Assembly: GCA_050951845.1 (NCBI GenBank)
Contig: JBMNJV010000003.1
Location: forward strand, 1 to 64,000
Source: UBA5436 sp050951845
GTDB lineage: Bacteria > Bacillota > Clostridia > Saccharofermentanales > DTU023
Direction: 5' to 3'
Length of the DNA stretch: 64,000 nt
Under the pieces are notes generated by a model, which had not been told where the DNA came from, ran no database searches, and worked only from the letters and a program-made list of their open reading frames with translations. Every line of letters begins with the position of its first letter. The first letter of the stretch is position 1. Both the position numbers and the translations under genes were made by a program. This document shows, one piece after another, positions 51,380-60,926 of the stretch.

Positions 51380-51500
51380 TACTGTTAATATATATACACG
51401 TTGATAAACGTAGTCGCAAAAGAGGCGACTAAAAACAAACACCTCTTCATACGTCTCCTCATGATCAAGGTCCCTTCTCCGGGATCTTGATCTCTTTTAA
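51380..51500 (+). ncRNA. Candidate small RNA with intrinsic terminator
   Basis: Between the divergent regulator and methyltransferase genes lie AGTCGC-AAAAGA-GGCGACT (51413-51431), an AAGAGG/CCTCTT pairing that would compete with it, and a strong terminator, GATCAAGGTCCC-TTCT-CCGGGATCTTGATC followed by TCTTTT (51463-51498). No start codon or frame fits, so a non-coding transcript is plausible. No known family is recognised, and the promoter is not clear. Confidence 0.4.
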
Positions 51501-51731
51501 ACCATTGAAAACCCCTTTTCAATCAATATTTAGCTGATAATAAAATATATATACACAATGACAAACTGTTCCCATAGATTATTTTTGATATATTTGAAAA
51601 TCATTTCTGAGTAGGTCAATAACCGTATTGATGTTTTTGTGTGATACAATAAGCCGCAGAACAGGTTTATATGTAAATAAATATTTTAAATAGTCTGAAA
51701 AAAATGATTGTAATTATATAGGTGGAAGCTG

Positions 51732-52508
51732 ATGTTTCATTTATGGTATGAACGACAGATGGATCGGGAATTGAATATTCAAACACGAATTATGCGTGAA
51801 TGGACGGAACTGGAGGACTTGCTCTTGTATAATCGTTTGGAATCCACTCCGTATCAAGCAATAGATAAGCTTTTCGAATTTAATGAATTGGGTTCGGATT
51901 CGAATTTTGTTGATTTTGGTTGCGGCAGCGGCAGAGTAGCTTTTTATGTACATAATCGTTTCAATATTCCGGTAACCGGAATTGAACTTAACATGGAAAC
52001 GTATTATGAATTAGAAGATAATCTGGCTTCATATCTTAAAGCCAATCCGAAAGTAGATTTTGCCGAAAATATTGCTTCATACCAAAAAGTAGAACAACAT
52101 AATCGGACAGATAAAAAGCATGATTATGATTTTTATCCTCATTATGATTTTAATACTGAAACAATTAAAAAAAGAAAAAGCAAGAAAATCAAACAAAACC
52201 GGGCTCCGATTAACTTTGTCCGGGAATATGCAGAACAGTATCAGATTCGAAACACTCAGAATGTTTTCTATTTTTTTAATCCTTTTACCGTAAGAATTTT
52301 TGCCCAAGTTGTCCGCAATATCGAGCAAAGCTTATTTGACAGTCCGCGTGCAGCAGAAATAATTTTGTACTACCCGATGGATGATTATCAAGAATTCATG
52401 GAAAGAAAGACCGTTTTTCAAAGAGAAGGTTCAATCAGCTTGAACATGTTGGAAGATGAATTTGAAAAATTTATCATTTACCGCTATGATCCGATATCAG
52501 ATAATTAA
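51732..52508 (+). CDS. Class I SAM-dependent methyltransferase
   Basis: Protein of 258 residues. Motif I is FVDFGCGSGRVAFYVHNRF (about 61-79), with the acidic ribose-binding residue in TGIELNMETY. A long charged insertion (about 115-155, KKHDYDFYPHYDFNTETIKK) separates it from FYFFNPFTVRIF, where a methyltransferase motif IV would be. The substrate is unknown. AGGTGG lies 6 bases before the ATG. tRNA-Thr follows. Confidence 0.82.
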   Translation: MFHLWYERQMDRELNIQTRIMREWTELEDLLLYNRLESTPYQAIDKLFEFNELGSDSNFVDFGCGSGRVAFYVHNRFNIPVTGIELNMETYYELEDNLASYLKANPKVDFAENIASYQKVEQHNRTDKKHDYDFYPHYDFNTETIKKRKSKKIKQNRAPINFVREYAEQYQIRNTQNVFYFFNPFTVRIFAQVVRNIEQSLFDSPRAAEIILYYPMDDYQEFMERKTVFQREGSISLNMLEDEFEKFIIYRYDPISDN

Positions 52509-52537
52509 GTCAGACAAATCCAATCAGAATTATGCTG

Positions 52538-52566
52538 TTGACTTGTGGGATAGAGGTCGCTATAAT
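52538..52566 (+). promoter_or_regulatory. Promoter of tRNA-Thr
   Basis: TTGACT (52538-52543), 17 bases, TATAAT (52561-52566); the tRNA begins 19 bases later. Confidence 0.85.
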
Positions 52567-52584
52567 GATGTTTGCTGAAAAGTC

Positions 52585-52660
52585 GCCCATTTAGCTCAGT
52601 AGGTAGAGCGCATCCATGGTAAGGATGAGGTCGCCGGTTCAATTCCGGCAATGGGCTCCA
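52585..52660 (+). tRNA. tRNA-Thr (anticodon GGU)
   Basis: 76 bases with encoded CCA. Acceptor GCCCATT / AATGGGC, D-arm AGCTCAGTAGGTAGAGC, anticodon stem-loop CATCC-ATGGTAA-GGATG with GGT at positions 34-36, T-arm GCCGG-TTCAATT-CCGGC. Confidence 0.96.
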
Positions 52661-52666
52661 TTCAAT

Positions 52667-52711
52667 AAAAGAACGTCAAAACGGATAAAATCCGGGGCGT
52701 TCTTTTTTTCT
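52667..52711 (+). terminator. Terminator of tRNA-Thr
   Basis: AAAAGAACGTC pairs with GGGGCGTTCTTTTTTT around an inner CGGAT/ATCCG stem; a T-run follows. Confidence 0.85.
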
Positions 52712-52782
52712 GAACAAAAGCGGATTATTTCAAGAAAATAGTGAATATGCTATCATAAGATAAAACTAGAAGGAATACTTTG

Positions 52783-53430
52783 ATGATCTTAAACAGAGGG
52801 TTATTTATAACTTTTGAAGGGATCGACGGTTCCGGAAAAACACTGCAATTGGAACTTTTAACGGCTGATTTGAAAAAAGCTGATTTAAAGTATTTATTGC
52901 TGAGGGAACCCGGTGGAACTTTAATTAGTGAGCAAATACGTAAAATCTTATTAGACCGCAAGAATACTGAGATGTCGGACGCAACGGAACTTCTGCTGTT
53001 TGCAGCGGCCAGAGCACAATTGGTAAATCAGATAGTGAAACCGGCTCTTGCTGCAAAAACAATTGTAATTTCAGATCGTTTTTTTGATTCGACAACCGCT
53101 TACCAAGGTTATGGTCGTGATATGGATGTTGATTTCATTCAAAACTTGAATGATTTTGCGACACAGGGCTTGCGGCCGGATTTGACTTTTTATTTTGATA
53201 TTTCTGTCGCTGTTGCTCTTGACAGGTTGAAAAGCAGGATTGAAAAGACCGATCGCATTGATCTGGAAAGCCGGAATTTTATGGAAAAAACCCGTGCGGG
53301 ATATTTACAGATTGCTGAGCGGAATCCGGATCGGGTTCGAGTAATTGATGCCGAGAGAACGCCGGAGGAAATATATCAAGATTTGAAATTTCAATTTGAG
53401 CAAGTCATTAATTCTGTAAAATGTTTATAG
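52783..53430 (+). CDS. tmk: Thymidylate kinase
   Basis: Start set at ATG 52783 with AAGGA 7 bases upstream; 215 residues. P-loop GIDGSGKT (13-20), REPGGT (dTMP-binding DR/REPGG motif, about 42-47), the ISDRFFDSTTAYQGYGRD segment and a LID with Arg residues (LKSRIEKTDRID). It phosphorylates dTMP to dTDP with ATP. First gene of the housekeeping block tmk-darA-holB-ricT, as in Bacillus (tmk-yaaQ-yaaR-holB-yaaT), here lacking yaaR. Confidence 0.95.
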   Translation: MILNRGLFITFEGIDGSGKTLQLELLTADLKKADLKYLLLREPGGTLISEQIRKILLDRKNTEMSDATELLLFAAARAQLVNQIVKPALAAKTIVISDRFFDSTTAYQGYGRDMDVDFIQNLNDFATQGLRPDLTFYFDISVAVALDRLKSRIEKTDRIDLESRNFMEKTRAGYLQIAERNPDRVRVIDAERTPEEIYQDLKFQFEQVINSVKCL

Positions 53431-53565
53431 AGACAGTCGGGTTTTTTAATAAACGATGAACAGATGATCGATTTAGCGCAGTCTTGAGGATAGGATCGGA
53501 CAATTGATAATTAATTGTGAAAGTTTGAAACAGTATAAAAGTGGTTAGTTTTGGAGGTAGTATAA

Positions 53566-53898
53566 ATGAAATTAATTTTAGCTATTGTAAACGATGAAGA
53601 TACTTCACGTCTGGTATCGGAATTAAATAAGGCACAATTCCGTGTGACCAAGCTGAGTAGTACGGGAGGTTTTTTGCGTTCCGGAAATACTACTTTGTTA
53701 ATCGGAGTCGATGAACCTGAATTGAATACGGCTTTAGATATTGTACGAAAAAACTCCAGCAGCAGAAAAGCCACAATTAATACTTCAATGACACCGACCG
53801 GTATGGGAACTTCATCATACTTGCCGTATCCTGTTGAAGTTAATATCGGGGGTGCGACAGTATTTGTGCTGGATGTTGATCATTACGAGAGAATGTGA
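53566..53898 (+). CDS. darA: Cyclic-di-AMP receptor, PII-like
   Basis: Protein of 110 residues, the DarA/PstA length. MKLILAIVNDEDTSRLVSEL, VTKLSSTGGFLRSGNTTLLI (the c-di-AMP-binding region with TGGFL) and the terminal GGATVFVLDVDHYERM match the family. It is a trimeric PII-like sensor of cyclic di-AMP with unknown target. GGAGG lies 9 bases before the ATG. The holB start is 1 base beyond its stop. Confidence 0.95.
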   Translation: MKLILAIVNDEDTSRLVSELNKAQFRVTKLSSTGGFLRSGNTTLLIGVDEPELNTALDIVRKNSSSRKATINTSMTPTGMGTSSYLPYPVEVNIGGATVFVLDVDHYERM

Positions 53899-53899
53899 T

Positions 53900-55039
53900 T
53901 TGTCTACTGATACGTTAATAGGACAAGTTAATCTGAAAGTCAGATTGCAGGATTCGCTTGATGCAGGAAGTCCTGTTCAGCATGCTTTTTTATTTGTCGG
54001 AGACAACGGTATGGGGAAAAGGTCTTTTGCACTTCATTTTGCTCAGATGATACTCTGTCAAAACAATAAGCTTCAGAGAACAAATAATTCAATATCTGAT
54101 TTTGTTGATTTATCGGGTCAAGCTGAGCTTGATTCCGATAATCAGTCTGATGCCTTAAGTGCTGATAATTCACGGAGTAAAAGTCATCCTGCTTGTCAGC
54201 AGTGTGATGCATGTCGTTTTTTTTCGGCAGGAACTCATCCTGATTTCAAGCTGATTGACCGTGGCGATGAACGTATCATCAAAGTTGATCGCATAAGACG
54301 TGAAGTAGTGGCAGATATTCAAACCAAACCTCAAATCAGTGCATATAAAGTGTATATGATCAATATGGACGACTTAAATGAACAGGGTCAAAATGCTTTG
54401 TTGAAATCTTTGGAAGAACCTCCTGAATATGTAGTTTTTTTGCTTATGACTTCATTGCAGGATAATTTGTTACCGACAATTCTCTCAAGGGTTGCAATAT
54501 TTAATTTCCAAAGATATAAAGATGCTGAAATAAAAAAAATACTGAAACAAAATGAAATTACTGCTGATTTGGATTTTATCGTCCAATATGCTTCCGGTAA
54601 TCCGGGCAATGCATTACAAATAGCAATAGATGAAGATTTCAAAAAAATACGTCAAACGGCAAATGATCTGTTCTTTAAGTTTCCCACAACGAACCGGACT
54701 GAACTTTTATCGTCCGGTATAGATTATTTTAAAAACAATCAGGAGTATGCCGATCTGGTCTTTGATTTATGGCAAGGTTTAATCAGAGATTTATTAGTTA
54801 TTTTGCGTGACCGGAATTCTGAACAATTGAAACAATCTGATTTAAGAGCACGTATTTTGAGATTGGCTCAGGCATATTTGACTAAATCGGCTGATACCGG
54901 GCAAGATTATATTAAGAATCTATTGCATGCTTTTGATGCAATTACGGAAGTTCGCCGGGCGAGCAAAGTAAATGCAAGTTTTGAAGGGATGATCGGACAA
55001 TTATTATTGACACTGAGAAAGGATTTACATATAGATTAA
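53900..55039 (+). CDS. holB: DNA polymerase III subunit delta-prime
   Basis: The frame is open from 53834, but a start inside darA is unlikely. TTG 53900 (MSTDTLIGQVNLKVRLQDSL) with GAGAG 8 bases upstream is preferred, giving 379 residues. AAA+ clamp-loader features: FVGDNGMGKRSFALHFAQMI (P-loop-like), Cys-rich CQQCDACRF zinc module, VDRIRREVV, MDDLNEQGQNALLKSLEEPP and LPTILSRV (SRC-like motif as SRV). It is part of the clamp-loader complex of DNA polymerase III. Confidence 0.92.
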   Translation: MSTDTLIGQVNLKVRLQDSLDAGSPVQHAFLFVGDNGMGKRSFALHFAQMILCQNNKLQRTNNSISDFVDLSGQAELDSDNQSDALSADNSRSKSHPACQQCDACRFFSAGTHPDFKLIDRGDERIIKVDRIRREVVADIQTKPQISAYKVYMINMDDLNEQGQNALLKSLEEPPEYVVFLLMTSLQDNLLPTILSRVAIFNFQRYKDAEIKKILKQNEITADLDFIVQYASGNPGNALQIAIDEDFKKIRQTANDLFFKFPTTNRTELLSSGIDYFKNNQEYADLVFDLWQGLIRDLLVILRDRNSEQLKQSDLRARILRLAQAYLTKSADTGQDYIKNLLHAFDAITEVRRASKVNASFEGMIGQLLLTLRKDLHID

Positions 55040-55124
55040 GAGCAACTTTGATAATTTAATATAATATGTAAGCATATGATATGTATTTATCAAGAGTAAG
55101 CCTCGGGAAAGGATTTATATATAG

Positions 55125-55970
55125 ATGACAAATGTAGTTAGCATTCGTTTACACGGACGTGGAAAAGTATATTATTTTGATCCGCAGGATTTGGAATTGC
55201 ATACAAATGATGCGGTAATCGTTGAAACATCACAAGGAGTGGATTTAGGATTTTGTACCGGCGAGATTTCCGGTATAGATATCAGCAAGTTTGAACATGA
55301 GTTAAAGCCTGTTATGCGTAAAGCGACTGAAGAAGATCTGGAGCATTTTGCGGAAAATCTGAAAATAGAAGCAGAAGCATTCGAAATTGCCAAACAAAAA
55401 ATTATGGAACATGAACTGAATATGCGTTTGGTGGATGTGGAATGCATGTTTGATAATCAACGTATTATTTTCTATTTTACAGCTGATGGCCGAATTGATT
55501 TTCGTGATTTGGTCAAAGATTTGGCCAGTGTTTTTCGCCTGCGGATTGAACTCAGACAAATCGGTGTACGGGATGAAGCTCGTTTGATCGGCGGACTCGG
55601 TGTTTGCGGACAAGAATTATGTTGTTGCTCATTTTTGCAGGATTTTTATCCGGTTTCAATCAAAATGGCAAAACAGCAAAATCTGGCAATGAATCCTGCG
55701 AAAATTTCAGGCGCTTGCGGCAGATTATTATGTTGTTTGCAATATGAACATGATGCTTATGTCGATGCATATAAAAGGATGCCTAAAATCGGGCAAATTG
55801 TTCAAACGCCTTTAGGACAGGGCAAAGTAGCTTCTGTTAATTTACTGAAAGAAACGGCACGTGTTTATTTGGAAATAGATGGTGATACGGAAACAAAAAC
55901 CTTCAAATATGAAGAACTTAATCAAGGTCAGAACAATTGCAGGTGTTCGCAGCGACTTGACAGAGATTAG
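55125..55970 (+). CDS. ricT: PSP1 domain / RicT family protein
   Basis: Protein of 281 residues. The PSP1 domain contains LGVCGQELCCCSFLQDFYPV and ISGACGRLLCCLQYEHDAY, the Cys clusters of RicT (YaaT), which with RicA and RicF forms an iron-sulphur-containing complex that assists RNase Y processing in Bacillus. AAAGGA lies about 14 bases before the ATG. Conserved position after holB. Confidence 0.95.
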   Translation: MTNVVSIRLHGRGKVYYFDPQDLELHTNDAVIVETSQGVDLGFCTGEISGIDISKFEHELKPVMRKATEEDLEHFAENLKIEAEAFEIAKQKIMEHELNMRLVDVECMFDNQRIIFYFTADGRIDFRDLVKDLASVFRLRIELRQIGVRDEARLIGGLGVCGQELCCCSFLQDFYPVSIKMAKQQNLAMNPAKISGACGRLLCCLQYEHDAYVDAYKRMPKIGQIVQTPLGQGKVASVNLLKETARVYLEIDGDTETKTFKYEELNQGQNNCRCSQRLDRD

Positions 55971-56052
55971 TAGATGACAAAGAAATATTAAAAATATAGT
56001 GATTATATGAAATTACAAAGTGAGATTCAAATATATTTTCAGAGGTAGTATT

Positions 56053-58206
56053 TTGCAAGCTGTTATTTCTCAATTAAGCAATACATTTAAAATAGCCCCG
56101 TCTAATGCCGAACAGATTATAAATCTTTTATCTGACGGTAATACAGTACCTTTTATTGCCCGCTATCGCAAACAGGAAACGGGAGATTTGGATGATCAGA
56201 CATTGCGCAAATTTGAAACTGAATGGCAAAGGTTGCTTAATTTAAAAGAAAGAAAAAATGAAGTTTTACGTTTAATAACCGAAAGAGGCAAACTAACACC
56301 GGAACTTGAAGCCAAAATTATTGCAGCGTCTAATCTGGCTGCAGTCGAAGATCTTTACCGGCCATATAAAATCAAGAAACAAACCAGAGCAAGCAAAGCG
56401 ATTGAACAAGGTTTACAGCCGCTGGCAGATTATATGCTGTCAATAAATGCAACCGAGCAAGGCTTATCAGAGAGAGCTCAGGCGTTTCTTGCCAAGGTCG
56501 ACATCCCGGAACTGAAATCTGTTGAATCAGTAATTCAAGGCGGTTTGGACATTCTGGCGGAAGATTTGTCGGATAAACCCGATGTCAGAAGAGGTTTACG
56601 CAAACTATTGCTGAAGCAAGGTCTTATTCAGACAAAACAGAAGACGGATTCGGATAGCGTTTACCGCATGTATTATGATTATCAGGAAAAAATTGAAACA
56701 ATGGAAGCTCATCGTTGGCTTGCGATTCAGAGAGGTGAACGGGAAGGTTTTCTCAGAGTGAGTTTAATTTGTCCTGATTCACAAATTGTTTCGCTGCTGA
56801 GTCGCTGGTATATTCCGGAACATTCCAAACTTTATTCCAGATTATTCGCCATGTGTGAAGACAGTTGGAAACGCTTGTTATTTCCTTCTTTGCGCAACGA
56901 TTTATTCAAAATGAAAAGTGAAATTGCCGAAGATGAATCCATTGAAATGTTTGCAAAAAATTTGCGCAATTTATTGCTGCAACCTCCGATTAAAGATTGC
57001 AATATTCTTGGCTGGGACCCCGGATATACACACGGATGTAAATTAGCTTTGATTGATCAAAGAGGTGAAGTAGTCGAGATTAATACAATCTATCCTTTCG
57101 AATCAAAACAAGATTCTTTGCTGGCAGAACAACAATTATCGGCAATGTTGTCAGAACATCGTATTGACATTGTAGCAATAGGGAACGGCACTGCTTCCAG
57201 AGAATCGGAATTATGGATTGCTGAATTTGTCGAACGTCATAAGTTAAACTTAAAGTGGCTGATTGTTTCGGAAGCCGGGGCATCGGTTTATTCTGCATCT
57301 CAGGTTGCGGCTGAGGAATTTCCCGCAATGGATGTCAATCTCAGATCTGCAGTATCAATTGCCAGGCGTGTGCAAGATCCTTTAGCTGAATTGGTCAAGA
57401 TTGAACCGAAAGCAATCGGGGTCGGACAATACCAGCATGATCTGAATGAGAAAAAATTAGAAAAAGCATTAGCCGATGTTGTGGAAGATTGCGTCAATCA
57501 GGTGGGCGTTGATTTGAATACTGCATCGCCCCATGTCTTGTCTTATGTTGCCGGATTAACTCCGCGTATTGCGGCTGAAATTGTTGCAACCAGAAAGGAA
57601 CTATCCGGATTTACATCAAGAGAACAATTAAAACAAGTTAAATTCTTGGGACCGAAAACTTTTGAACAGGCAGCAGGATTTTTAAGAATTTCCGATGCAG
57701 CGTTATTTTTGGATCAAACCGCAGTACATCCTGAATCATATGAAGTGACGCAAAACATGGCTGATTATTTCAATTTACCGGTATCTTCGGAATTAGGGCA
57801 AAGACTGGCGGAACAAGATGAAGCTGAAATATGTGAGAGTTTTGCTCTGGATGTTTTTACCTTAAGAGAAATAATTGCCAGTTTACTTAAACCGAATCGT
57901 GATCCGAGAGAAAATTTCGCTCAACCTGTTTTGAAATCGGATATTCTCAAAGGATCCGATCTGAAACCGGGTATGGTACTTGACGGAGTTGTACGCAATG
58001 TAGTGGCATTCGGTGCCTTTGTAGATGTTGGCATAGAACATGACGGCTTGGTCCATGTTTCGAAGATGGCTGATCATTATGTCAAAGATCCTTTCAAAAT
58101 AGTTGCAGTCGGTCAGAATGTGAAAGTAGAAGTAGAGTCTTATGATCCGAAGTCACAGCGTTTGGCATTGAGTATGAAATTAAAAAATGAAGCAAATACA
58201 AAATAA
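56053..58206 (+). CDS. tex: RNA-binding transcription accessory protein Tex
   Basis: The start is put at TTG 56053 (MQAVISQLSNTFKIAPSNAE) with AGAGG 6 bases upstream, instead of the upstream GTG at 56020; 717 residues, the family norm. Domains in order: N-terminal helical Tex_N with FIARYRKQETGDLDD, a YqgF/RNase H-like domain (GWDPGYTHGCKLALIDQRG), HhH motifs (YVAGLTPRIAAEIVATRKEL) and a C-terminal S1 domain (GMVLDGVVRNVVAFGAFVDV). It binds nucleic acid and influences transcription. Confidence 0.93.
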   Translation: MQAVISQLSNTFKIAPSNAEQIINLLSDGNTVPFIARYRKQETGDLDDQTLRKFETEWQRLLNLKERKNEVLRLITERGKLTPELEAKIIAASNLAAVEDLYRPYKIKKQTRASKAIEQGLQPLADYMLSINATEQGLSERAQAFLAKVDIPELKSVESVIQGGLDILAEDLSDKPDVRRGLRKLLLKQGLIQTKQKTDSDSVYRMYYDYQEKIETMEAHRWLAIQRGEREGFLRVSLICPDSQIVSLLSRWYIPEHSKLYSRLFAMCEDSWKRLLFPSLRNDLFKMKSEIAEDESIEMFAKNLRNLLLQPPIKDCNILGWDPGYTHGCKLALIDQRGEVVEINTIYPFESKQDSLLAEQQLSAMLSEHRIDIVAIGNGTASRESELWIAEFVERHKLNLKWLIVSEAGASVYSASQVAAEEFPAMDVNLRSAVSIARRVQDPLAELVKIEPKAIGVGQYQHDLNEKKLEKALADVVEDCVNQVGVDLNTASPHVLSYVAGLTPRIAAEIVATRKELSGFTSREQLKQVKFLGPKTFEQAAGFLRISDAALFLDQTAVHPESYEVTQNMADYFNLPVSSELGQRLAEQDEAEICESFALDVFTLREIIASLLKPNRDPRENFAQPVLKSDILKGSDLKPGMVLDGVVRNVVAFGAFVDVGIEHDGLVHVSKMADHYVKDPFKIVAVGQNVKVEVESYDPKSQRLALSMKLKNEANTK

Positions 58207-58305
58207 AGGACAAAGTAAAGAAGCATTATAAGGTAAATAATAAAATATTTAATAATTAAAATATTTAATTATTAATGGTTAAATTTAAATGGCGAGGAAT
58301 TAGAT

Positions 58306-59121
58306 TTGAATATTGATAACAGACCGATCGGAGTTTTTGATTCAGGTCTCGGCGGATTAACTTCTTTGAAACGAATAAAGGCACTGTTGCCGAATGAAAA
58401 CATCATTTATTTCGGTGATACGGCACGCACACCATACGGATCGAAATCGATCGATACGATTAATCGATTCTCTCAGCAAATTACGGATTTTCTTTTGACG
58501 CGTGATGTGAAGATTATTGCGATAGCTTGTAATACGGTGAGTGCCGCCAGTTTGGATTCTTTAAAGCGAAATTATCCGCACATTCCTTTTATAGGTATAA
58601 TTGAGCCGATGGTTGCAAGTCTGCCGGATTTGGTCCGGGATAATTCCACAGTGGCTGTGATCGGTACGGAAGTAACAATTAAGAGTAAAACATATGAAAA
58701 AGCGATCCGGCAAAAATTACCGAAAACCAAAGTGGTTTCTCAGGCATGTCCGTTATTTGTTACGTTAATCGAAGAAGGTTTGCAGGATGCACCTGTGATG
58801 GATGCTCATATCCATTATTATCTGGATGATTTTATTGCGAAGAATCAGCCTGATTATTTGATTTTAGGTTGTACACATTACCCTCTGATTAAACATAAAC
58901 TTGCAAGTATATATCCGGGAATTGTCTTGTTGGATCCGGCTTTTTCTCAGGCGGAAAAAATTGAAGAACTTTTAGTCAGCTTGAATCTGAGAGCTGATCC
59001 TCAGCAAAAAGCGATCTATAAGTTTTACGCAAGTGATCTCTCAAAAACTTTCAGACAAATGATAGGTACAATTATGCTGGATGAACAATATTCCCTCAAA
59101 TTTACGGAATTAAAAATTTAA
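58306..59121 (+). CDS. murI: Glutamate racemase
   Basis: TTG start with GCGAGGA 9 bases upstream; 271 residues. IGVFDSGLGGLTSLKRI and YFGDTARTPYGSKS are family signatures; the two catalytic cysteines are Cys 75 (ACNTVSA) and Cys 189 (GCTHYPL). It supplies D-glutamate for peptidoglycan. The gap after tex is about 100 bases. Confidence 0.95.
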   Translation: MNIDNRPIGVFDSGLGGLTSLKRIKALLPNENIIYFGDTARTPYGSKSIDTINRFSQQITDFLLTRDVKIIAIACNTVSAASLDSLKRNYPHIPFIGIIEPMVASLPDLVRDNSTVAVIGTEVTIKSKTYEKAIRQKLPKTKVVSQACPLFVTLIEEGLQDAPVMDAHIHYYLDDFIAKNQPDYLILGCTHYPLIKHKLASIYPGIVLLDPAFSQAEKIEELLVSLNLRADPQQKAIYKFYASDLSKTFRQMIGTIMLDEQYSLKFTELKI

Positions 59122-59133
59122 CATTCCATTAAG

Positions 59134-59269
59134 GTGACAACGTTGCACCTAAGCCGGAAAATCATGACGAAAGCTGTTATGTTGTCACGTTTTAAGCTGT
59201 AAAAGGTCAATCGGTGACAACGTAGCAACTAATGACGAAAAATCACGATAAAAACTGTTATGTTGTCAC
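59134..59269. repeat. Two tandem copies of a 55-base inverted-repeat unit
   Basis: Copies at 59134-59188 and 59214-59269 both begin GTGACAACGT and end GTTATGTTGTCAC, so each is closed by GTGACAAC/GTTGTCAC. The interior, GCA-CTAA...ACGA, is shared loosely. They lie between convergent murI and the aminopeptidase gene and may act as terminators or as a protein-binding site. Confidence 0.7.
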
Positions 59270-59291
59270 GTTTCAAATAAATAAATTATGT

Positions 59292-60617
59292 TCAAATGTT
59301 AAAAAATAATTTAAGAACCTGATCTAAATAATAAATATCTTTAACTCCGGCAGTTTCCCGGATTGAATGCATTCCCCAAATAGCATTGCCGATATCAACT
59401 GTGGTAAGCGGCATTACTGCTGAAACAAGAGATCCGATCGTGGAACCGCCTCTAAGGTCACTGCGATTGACAAACCATTGATAGGGAACATTCGCTGCTT
59501 GGCAAAGCTCAATAAAAAATCCGGCAGATTTACTGTCTGTCGCATATGATAAATTAGCAGCAAGTTTAATAACCGGTCCGCCATTGATTTTTGGTCTGTG
59601 ATCGGGATCTGCATATTCACTGTAATTCGGATGTACTGCATGTGCTTGATCCGCCGAAATCATAATTGAACTATCAAAAATGTTCAGAAAATCTTGCCTG
59701 GTTCCGCCCGAATTCAGACAAATACTTTCGAGGACATCACGCTGAAACATTCCTCTTGCACCTTGTTTACTCAGAGAACCGACTTCTTCATTGTTGGTAT
59801 ATAGCAACACGTTTATACCGTTAAACTGATGTTCCGAAGGTGAATTGATCATTGCATTTAAGCCGCTGAAACACATGCCCAGATTGTCAATCCGACCCGC
59901 TGAGATAAAATCCTGATTAATCCCGACAATACATCCCGGTGTTGTATCATACACGAATAAGTCGTAATCCAAAATCTGATCCGGAGCAAGCCTGAGCTGA
60001 TCGGCAATCAATTGCTCAAACCAATCCGGATTAAGCTCTTGTTCATCACAGATTGCAATAAAAGGTAAAAGATGTTGATTAGCTTTTATTTCAACCCCGC
60101 GATTAACCTCCCGATTTATGTGAATTGCCGCATTCGGCAGGATCAGGATCGGCTTTTTGAAATCAAGCAATCTTGTTTCCGGACGAAATCTGTCTTGCCC
60201 TTTAATTGTTACTCTGCCGGCAAGTGACAGAGGACGATCAAACCAGGTATTGAGAATCGGATTGCCGTAAACTTCGGTGTTCAGACGAATTATATTTTCC
60301 TTAATTGAGATTGCCTGCGGCTTGATCCGCAATGAAGGAGAATCCGTATGAGCACCGAATATTTTAAAGCCGCCGGCTAATGGCTTATTACCGATTTCAA
60401 AGATGATGATTGCGGAATCATCCTTGACATAAAAATAACGATCTCCTGTGTTCAATTGAGTTGTTTGATTCAGTTTATAAGGTAAAAAATTATGTTCCAA
60501 AAGTATGTTCTTGATATTATCCACGGCTTGATAGGCGGTTGGACTTTGATCGATAAAATTAATTAATCTATCTGCGTATTTTTTATAATTATTCATTTTT
60601 CTACCATATTGCTTCAT
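59292..60617 (-). CDS. M18 family aminopeptidase
   Basis: Protein of 441 residues, or 434 if the second Met (MNNYKKYADRLINFIDQSPT) is used; neither has a strong ribosome site. Zinc ligands of M18 aminopeptidases are visible: FGAHTDSPSLRIKP (HxD), NNEEVGS (Glu pair), ISADQAHAVHPNY and the terminal GNAIWGMHSIRE. It removes N-terminal acidic or neutral residues; it resembles aspartyl aminopeptidase (ApeA/DAP2). Single gene, convergent with murI. Confidence 0.93.
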   Translation of the reverse strand: MKQYGRKMNNYKKYADRLINFIDQSPTAYQAVDNIKNILLEHNFLPYKLNQTTQLNTGDRYFYVKDDSAIIIFEIGNKPLAGGFKIFGAHTDSPSLRIKPQAISIKENIIRLNTEVYGNPILNTWFDRPLSLAGRVTIKGQDRFRPETRLLDFKKPILILPNAAIHINREVNRGVEIKANQHLLPFIAICDEQELNPDWFEQLIADQLRLAPDQILDYDLFVYDTTPGCIVGINQDFISAGRIDNLGMCFSGLNAMINSPSEHQFNGINVLLYTNNEEVGSLSKQGARGMFQRDVLESICLNSGGTRQDFLNIFDSSIMISADQAHAVHPNYSEYADPDHRPKINGGPVIKLAANLSYATDSKSAGFFIELCQAANVPYQWFVNRSDLRGGSTIGSLVSAVMPLTTVDIGNAIWGMHSIRETAGVKDIYYLDQVLKLFFNI

Positions 60618-60926
60618 ATAATCTTTAATTATTATCAGAGTGTCTCTTTAATTATTTCCGTTTGATTTACAATTAACCAGTATAACATTAAAGCTGAACA
60701 AGTAGTATTTAATTGAATGAATATCGAGAAGTGACATAGTAGAGGCATCTTACATCCTGACAGATTAACACTACCTTTTTTTTCTTGAAAGACAGGCCGA
60801 AAATGCTCGAATATGGTATAATATTGAAGATGTCCGAAGCTAGATTTGCCGGTCAGTTGAATGTAATTTCAATTATTGTGAATGTAATATTTCGTTACGG
60901 CAATCTATATTATGAAAGGAAATTAG
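60618..60926. promoter_or_regulatory. Divergent promoter region, M18 peptidase and pgeF
   Basis: TGGTATAAT (60824-60832) is an extended -10 hexamer about 95 bases before the pgeF start; no good -35 is seen. The leader to 60926 ends in ATGAAAGGAAATTAG. No gene in this stretch. Confidence 0.5.

Noticed and set aside
53834..53899. holB starting inside darA
   Set aside because: No ribosome site there; delta-prime proteins normally begin close to the segment that starts at 53900.
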